From contig OX393555.1 of NCBI GenBank assembly GCA_947650365.1, forward strand, positions 78,807,995 through 78,871,994: a stretch of 64,000 nt of DNA, given 5' to 3'. Numbering within the stretch: the stretch's first letter is position 1; every line of letters starts with the position of its first letter. Source of the DNA: Chamaelirium japonicum (lineage: Eukaryota; Streptophyta; Magnoliopsida; Liliales; Melanthiaceae). The notes beneath the pieces are model-generated. The model was given only the letters and a program-made list of their open reading frames with translations. It ran no database searches and was not told where the DNA came from. Below, one piece after another: positions 62,701-64,000 of the stretch. Made by a program: the position numbers and the translations under genes.

Positions 62701-64000
62701 CATTCGTACGATCCATTCTAATTCGTTCGCACGATCCATTCTAATTCATTCATACGATCCATTCTAATTCATTCGTACGATCCATTCTAATTCATACGTA
62801 CGATCCATTCGAATTCATTCATACGATCCATTCTAATTCATTCATACGATCCATTCTAATTCATTCGCATGAATGTATCCATTCTAATTCATTCGTACGA
62901 TCCATTCTAATTCATTCGCACGATCCAATCTAATTTATTCGCACGATCCATTCAAATTCATTCGTACGATCCATTCTATTTCATTCATACGATCCATTCT
63001 TACTCATTCGTACGATCCATTTTAATTCATTCGCACGAATGTATCCATTCTAATTCATTCGTACGATCCATTCTAATTCATTCGCACGATCCATTCTAAT
63101 TCATTCATACGATCCATTCTAATTCATTCGTACGATCCATTCTAATTCATTCGCACAATCTATTCTAATTCATTCGTATGATCCATTCTAATTCATTAGC
63201 ACGATCCATTCTAATTCATTCGTGCAAAAGAATTAGAATGGATTGCACGAATGTATCCATTCAAATTCATTCGTACGATCCATTCTAAGTCCTGCGTACG
63301 ATCCTTTCTAATTCCTTCGTACGATCCATTCTATTTCATTCGTACGATCCATTCTATTTCATTCGTATGATCCATTCTAATTCCTTCGTTCGATCCATTC
63401 TAATTCATTCCCATGAATTTATCCTTTCTAATTCATATGTACGATCCATTCTAATTCATTCATACGATCCAATCTAATTCATTCAAACGATCCATTCTAA
63501 TTCATTCGCACGAATGTATCCATTCTAATTCATTCGTACGATCCATTCTAATTCATTTGCACAATCTATTCTAATTCGTTCGTACGATCCATTCTAATTC
63601 ATCAGCACGATCCATTCTAATCCATTCGTACGATCCATACTATTTCATTCTTACTCATTCGTACGATCCATTCTAATTCATTCGCACGAATGTATCCATT
63701 CTAATTCATTCATACGATCCATTCTAATTCATTCACACGATCCATTCTAATTCATTCGCACGAATGTATCCATTCTAATTCATTCGTACGATCCATTCTA
63801 ATTCATTCGCACGATCTATTCTAATTCATTCGTACGATCCATTCTAATTCATTAGCACGATCCATTATAATTCATTCATACAATCCATTCTTTTTCATTC
63901 GTACGATCCATTCTTACTCATTCGTACGATCCATTCTAATTCATTCGCACGAATGTATCCATTCTAATTCATTCGTACGATCCATTCTAATTCATTCGCA
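59705..64000 (-). repeat. Satellite block, - orientation, cut by window end
   Basis: Second copy of 54989 onward, longer by about 870 bp within 59.7-62.5 kb. The ATTTGCCCGAAGGTATT unit is at 62531. The last base falls inside a monomer, so the array goes on past the window. Confidence 0.94.
63220..63246 (+). repeat. One-monomer inverted inset (+)
   Basis: TCGTGCAAAAGAATTAG with AATGGATTGC in a - block, the counterpart of 57631-57657 at an offset of 5,587 bp. Confidence 0.88.

Larger units (their letters stand above)
57996..63650. repeat. 4.7-kb segmental duplication, copy 2 (expanded)
   Basis: About 870 bp longer than copy 1 between 59.7 and 62.5 kb, filled with standard - modules, and about 240 bp longer near its left edge. 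The growth is in whole higher-order modules, as expected from unequal exchange. Confidence 0.86.
1..64000. repeat. Continuous 23-bp satellite array filling the window
   Basis: Every stretch inspected is built from a 23-bp unit that begins GAATGAATTAG and ends GGATCGTAC (exact at 131-153; reverse orientation exact at 5472-5494). The unit is 35% GC and strongly G-over-C on one strand (6 G, 2 C). Common variants are GAGTAAG or GAAATAG for GAATTAG, GAAGG for GAATG, CGTGC or CGTAT for CGTAC, TGCTAATG for TGCGAATG, and AGATTG for GGATCG. No stretch of more than about 40 bp departs from the repeat, so none of the gene-free DNA holds unique sequence. The array is cut at both window ends. Known: arrays of this size occur in eukaryotic heterochromatin. 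Inferred: this is such an array; the species and the chromosome site are not recognisable. Confidence 0.98.

Noticed and set aside
1-64000. CRISPR array
   Set aside because: Units abut with no unique spacers, both orientations alternate, and there are no cas-like genes. Tandem satellite explains all of it.
1-64000. Telomeric repeat or human-type GGAAT satellite
   Set aside because: No TTAGGG, TTTAGGG or TTAGG runs; GAATGG occurs only as part of the 23-mer and never as a pure 5-bp repeat.
1-64000. Assembly artefact producing all flips
   Set aside because: Not excluded for single flips, but flips shared by two or three diverged copies (18151/23065/36235; 27961/41238; 54211/58904) are hard to explain that way.

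Overview
The whole window is one uninterrupted block of satellite DNA. From base 1 to base 64000 it consists of degenerate copies of a 23-bp monomer (35% GC). On the + strand the monomer starts GAATGAATTAG and ends GGATCGTAC; an exact copy is at 131-153. In the other orientation it starts GTACGATCC and ends AATTCATTC, as at 5472-5494. At about 23-24 bp per copy the window holds roughly 2,700 monomers. I see no gene, RNA gene, transposon, promoter, CRISPR array or other unique sequence. Both edges cut through the array, so the real array is longer. This scale of gene-free tandem repeat points to eukaryotic heterochromatin (centromeric, pericentromeric, subtelomeric or a knob). I cannot name the species or the chromosome region.

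There are at least four levels of structure. (1) The basic 23-bp monomer. (2) A 28-bp monomer carrying a 5-bp ACATT insertion that creates the 14-bp interrupted palindrome CATTCG-TG-CGAATG (exact copy at 740-767). These 28-mers punctuate the array and define higher-order repeats: a 189-bp 8-mer (seven 23-mers and one 28-mer in a fixed order of variants), a 97-bp 4-mer and a 74-bp 3-mer. (3) Orientation blocks: the monomer direction flips more than 60 times. Long blocks fill 1-18 kb, palindrome-like clusters of short blocks lie at 19.4-20.5, 24.4-25.3 and 37.5-38.5 kb, and a heavily shuffled zone lies at 42.4-52 kb. Roughly two fifths of the window is in + orientation and three fifths in -. (4) Segmental duplications of kilobase size that copy the orientation switches with them: about 5.4 kb (2.7-8.1, 8.1-13.5 and a truncated third copy from 13.5 kb), 4,914 bp (17.2-22.1 and 22.1-27.0 kb), about 13.3 kb (up to 27.96 kb and 27.96-41.24 kb), and 4.7-5.6 kb (53.3-58.0 and 58.0-63.6 kb).

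The flips are not placed at random within the monomer. +-to-- changes fall mostly at GTAC or GGATCC, and --to-+ changes mostly at GATC; these are the self-complementary sites of the unit or sites made by joining two units. Variation between monomers is concentrated at the two CpGs in GATCGTACGAAT and runs mainly to TG or CA, as expected if the array is or was cytosine-methylated. The few open frames (61-76 codons) are artefacts of periodicity. Block limits were read by eye and are good to about 10 bp; limits of the large duplications are good to about 50-100 bp unless stated.
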